From an uncultured Clostridia bacterium (lineage in GTDB: Bacteria > Bacillota > Clostridia > TANB77 > CAG-508), in NCBI GenBank assembly GCA_947627785.1, contig CANQXC010000009.1:1-16766 (forward strand): a stretch of DNA of 16,766 nucleotides. Reading direction: 5' to 3'. Positions 14,334 to 16,766 of the stretch are shown here, in pieces. Position numbers and translations under genes: made by a program. The notes below the pieces were generated by a model. The model was not told the origin of the DNA. It ran no database searches and saw only the letters and a list, made by a program, of their open reading frames with translations. How positions within the stretch are numbered: the first letter of the stretch is position 1; each line of letters starts with the position of its first letter.

Positions 14334-15749
14334 TTAATTGTCAGCTTTTAACATTGTAGGTATTGTAATTACCACTTCTGTTCCTTTTCCTACCTCACTC
14401 TTAATATCTATCCTGCAATTATTCTTATCTAATATTTCTTTTGCAATGGATAAACCTAACCCTGTTCCTCCCATTTTTCTAGTACGAGCTTTATCTACTC
14501 TATAAAATCTTTCAAATATTCTTTCTAAATCCTTTTGTGGTATTCCTATCCCATTATCTATTATTTTTATATATGCATCATTATAAACAAAACCTACATA
14601 TATTTTTATGGTTCCGCCTTCTTCAGTATATTTAATGCTATTTGACAAGATATTAAGTATTACCCTTTCTATTCCATCTTTATCCGCATATACTGTAGGA
14701 ACATTTGCTGTTACAAAGCATTCAACTTTTTGCTTTTTTCTGTCTATTTCAATTTGTAAATTTTCTTGACAAGCTTTTACTAACTCACCTAAGTTAAACT
14801 CTATTTTTTCCCATCGAGTTGATGTATCATCATATTTTGATAAAGTTAATAAATCATTTACTAACTTTGTCATTCTTACAGCTTCAGAGGTTATAACCTT
14901 TAAAAATTTCTCTTGCATTTCTACATCATATTCTGAATTTGCTAATGTTTCTGCATATCCAAGAATAGAAGTTAAAGGTGTTTTTAACTCATGGGAAACA
15001 TCTGCTATAAATTCTTTTCTCATATTATCCAGCTTTACATGTTCTGTTATATCTTGAATTAACACTATTACTCCTGCTGGTCTATCAATTTCATTTTTAA
15101 ATGGAGCAAAAAATATCTTTAAATATTTATCATTAATATTAATTCTTTTTTCTGATGTGGTCCAATTTTCTAAATATATAATTTTTTCTAAATTTATTTC
15201 TGCATCTATACTTTTAAAAATTTCATTAAAAGTACTTTTTTCATTGCTGATTTTTAAAAGTTTTATTGCTGCTGGATTTATATGTATAACTTCTCCATCT
15301 AAATTAAATGCAATTATTCCATCAGTCATATGTTGTAATATTGTTTCTATCTGTTTTTTTTGTCTTGTTACTTCATTTAAATTTTCTTTTAATCCTGATG
15401 TCATTCCTTCAAATATATTTATTAAATCGTCTATCTCTGTATTTCGCTTTGAATTATCAAATTGTATAGGATTCTTTAACTCTTCTCCCTCTGTAATTTT
15501 TTCTGCACTTTTTATTAGTTTATATATTGGTTTTGTAATAACTTTAGAGGTAAACCAAATTATTATAGCAGATATTATTATAAAGCCAATACTAATAATT
15601 AATATCAATGTTATATTAGTGCTTATTATCTCTTCTGGTAATGAAGCTTCTTTCATTATCTGTATAGAGAAAATTCCATAACCCAATAACATGAAAATTG
15701 CTAATACCATTATAATTAGTATTATTTTTATTTGTACACTTTTAAACAT
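14334..15749 (-). CDS. walK: Sensor histidine kinase, WalK/PhoR-like
   Basis: The membrane sensor partner of the response regulator encoded just upstream. The 471 residues hold two membrane segments (about 9-29 and 44-66) with only some 14 residues between them, a HAMP domain (67-120), a PAS domain (130-240), a phosphoacceptor domain with VSHELKTPL and His253, and a kinase domain with N box NILSNSIKY, G1 DNGIGIP, F box FERFYR, and G2 GTGLGLS. The missing extracellular sensory domain differs from the classical WalK. The PAS domain is therefore the likely input. Gene order and partner argue for WalK; PhoR-type is the alternative. Confidence 0.9.
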   Translation of the reverse strand: MFKSVQIKIILIIMVLAIFMLLGYGIFSIQIMKEASLPEEIISTNITLILIISIGFIIISAIIIWFTSKVITKPIYKLIKSAEKITEGEELKNPIQFDNSKRNTEIDDLINIFEGMTSGLKENLNEVTRQKKQIETILQHMTDGIIAFNLDGEVIHINPAAIKLLKISNEKSTFNEIFKSIDAEINLEKIIYLENWTTSEKRININDKYLKIFFAPFKNEIDRPAGVIVLIQDITEHVKLDNMRKEFIADVSHELKTPLTSILGYAETLANSEYDVEMQEKFLKVITSEAVRMTKLVNDLLTLSKYDDTSTRWEKIEFNLGELVKACQENLQIEIDRKKQKVECFVTANVPTVYADKDGIERVILNILSNSIKYTEEGGTIKIYVGFVYNDAYIKIIDNGIGIPQKDLERIFERFYRVDKARTRKMGGTGLGLSIAKEILDKNNCRIDIKSEVGKGTEVVITIPTMLKADN

Positions 15750-15766
15750 CTTAAAGTTAATCCTTC

Positions 15767-16516
15767 CTATTCTTCAGATTGCTCTGTTCGTATATAGTAG
15801 CCTATTCCTCTTTTAGTTGCTAAAATCTTTGGATACGAAGTATCTTTTTCAATTTTTCCTCTTATCCTTCTTACTGTTACATCAACTGTTCTTATATCAC
15901 CATAATATTCATATCCCCATACTGTTTCTAATAGTTTTTCTCTCGTTACTACTTGTCCCTTTTGAAGTGCTAAATATTTTAAAACCTCAAATTCCCTTAA
16001 AGTTAAATCAATAGGTTTTCCTTCAACTTTAGCTTCAATTTTTTCTAAATCAAGAACTAAATCTCCAACAGCAATTATCTTACTATTAGAATCATCAGAT
16101 TTATTATCTTGTGAATTATATTGTTCAGACTTTATTTCTGATTTGCGTAAATTTGCTTTAATTCTAGCCATTAATTCACGTACACTAAATGGTTTTGTTA
16201 TATAATCATCTGCACCTAACTCTAATCCTAATATTTTATCTATTTCCTCATCTTTTGCTGTTAACATTAAGATAGGAATATTATATTTAGTTCTGATTTT
16301 CTTACATACAGTTAAACCATCCATTTTTGGAAGCATTATGTCTAATAAAATTAAATCTGGTTTTTTATTTAAAGCTATATCAACTGCTGTTACTCCATCA
16401 TTTGCTTCTATGGTGTTGTAACCTTCTTTTTTAAGATTATAAACTAAGATATCAACTATTGGTTGTTCATCATCTACTATTAAAATAGTTTTTTGATTAT
16501 TTCCTTCATTATCCAT
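15767..16516 (-). CDS. walR: Response regulator WalR (OmpR/PhoB family)
   Basis: DNA-binding response regulator of the essential cell-wall homeostasis system. The 249 residues have a receiver domain with acidic pocket Asp15/16 region, phosphoacceptor Asp59 in LILLDIMLP, and Lys108 in YITKPFS. The C-terminal winged helix has the recognition region WGYEYYGDIRTVDVTVRRIRGKI, very close to WalR. The linker is enlarged by a Ser/Asn/Asp/Gln stretch (about 125-145). The ATG has a GAGAGGAG ribosome binding site eight bases away and a promoter 65 bases upstream. It leads the five-gene run, with walK only 17 bases behind. Confidence 0.95.
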   Translation of the reverse strand: MDNEGNNQKTILIVDDEQPIVDILVYNLKKEGYNTIEANDGVTAVDIALNKKPDLILLDIMLPKMDGLTVCKKIRTKYNIPILMLTAKDEEIDKILGLELGADDYITKPFSVRELMARIKANLRKSEIKSEQYNSQDNKSDDSNSKIIAVGDLVLDLEKIEAKVEGKPIDLTLREFEVLKYLALQKGQVVTREKLLETVWGYEYYGDIRTVDVTVRRIRGKIEKDTSYPKILATKRGIGYYIRTEQSEE

Positions 16517-16579
16517 TGAGATTTTCTCCTCTCATTATTATTTAAATTTATTATAAACATATAAAATAACCTACACTAA

Positions 16580-16608
16580 TTTATATCACATATATTAAAT
16601 TTATACAA
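16580..16608 (-). promoter_or_regulatory. Sigma-A-type promoter for the walR operon
   Basis: TTGTAT (16608-16603) and TATAAA (16585-16580) are 17 bases apart on the minus strand, upstream of walR and downstream of the tRNA terminator. Confidence 0.55.
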
Positions 16609-16646
16609 GTTTTTTTATAAAAAAAACAAAAATATATATTATATGC

Positions 16647-16677
16647 TTAAAGCGACACTATTATAGTGTCGCTTTAA
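16647..16677 (-). terminator. Hairpin behind tRNA-Gln
   Basis: A 14-bp perfect stem (16647-16660 with 16664-16677) has a three-base loop and starts four bases after the tRNA CCA end. The T-rich run follows only after about 15 bases on the minus strand, so it may be a terminator with a delayed U tract or a tRNA 3'-processing boundary. Confidence 0.65.
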
Positions 16678-16681
16678 AACT

Positions 16682-16757
16682 TGGCTGGGGTGGGAGGACT
16701 CGAACCGCCGAAATGCCAGAGTCAAAGTCTGGTGCCTTACCACTTGGCTACACCCCA
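16682..16757 (-). tRNA. tRNA-Gln(TTG)
   Basis: A 76-base cloverleaf with encoded CCA. The acceptor arms TGGGGTG and CACCCCA pair fully, the anticodon stem CCAGA/TCTGG encloses the loop CTTTGAC with anticodon TTG, and the T-arm GGCGG-TTCGAGT-CC is standard. The discriminator base is G, as expected for glutamine tRNAs. It is the last feature before the right edge, and its promoter lies outside the window. Confidence 0.97.
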
Positions 16758-16766
16758 ATATTAAAT

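Noticed and set aside
1..16766. CRISPR arrays, insertion sequences, prophage or attachment sites
   Set aside because: No regularly spaced repeats, transposase or integrase motifs, or terminal repeats were seen. The window is housekeeping genes with uniform composition.

Overview
The window is strongly AT-rich DNA from a low-GC Gram-positive bacterium, most likely a member of the Clostridia. The evidence is near-exclusive AGA/TTA/AAA-type codon use, AGGAGG-type ribosome binding sites, sigma-A-like promoters, a WalR/WalK pair, PlsY-type lipid synthesis, a RicT (YaaT) protein and a 2[4Fe-4S] clostridial-type ferredoxin. The species cannot be named from this sequence. All genes but one lie on the minus strand, so transcription runs from high to low coordinates.

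Layout, following transcription. At 16682-16757 lies a tRNA-Gln(TTG) with a hairpin behind it. From a promoter near 16580-16608 runs a tight five-gene run, walR-walK-lepB-holB-ricT (16516 to 11843): envelope two-component control, signal peptidase I, the DNA polymerase III delta-prime subunit and RicT. Then come a 56-residue ferredoxin (11751-11581), a 177-base leader with a strong terminator hairpin just ahead of the metK ribosome binding site, metK (11382-10275), glmM (10171-8822) with its own promoter, a small membrane protein, a P-loop kinase-like protein, nadD and a bidirectional-looking terminator. The last block is a four-gene run gltA-like/der/plsY/gpsA (6965 to 2697), then a zinc-ribbon coiled-coil protein, one lone plus-strand gene of unknown function that converges on it with a one-base gap, a Ser/Gly/Gln-rich lipoprotein, and the first half of miaB running off the left edge.

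The most striking observation concerns two otherwise intact housekeeping genes, metK and the gltA-like oxidoreductase. Each is split by a single extra base. In both, the zero-frame codon at the break is CGG, and skipping its C gives the expected conserved glycine codon (GGA or GGT) and restores the full protein. I scanned all minus-strand CGG triplets (and plus-strand CGG in the one plus gene) across about 5,070 codons of predicted genes. These two are the only CGG triplets in the translated frame. CGA, CGT, CGC and AGG are all used normally as arginine. This suggests that CGG is an unassigned or 'hungry' codon in this organism and that ribosomes shift +1 there. Two independent mutations or assembly errors remain possible.
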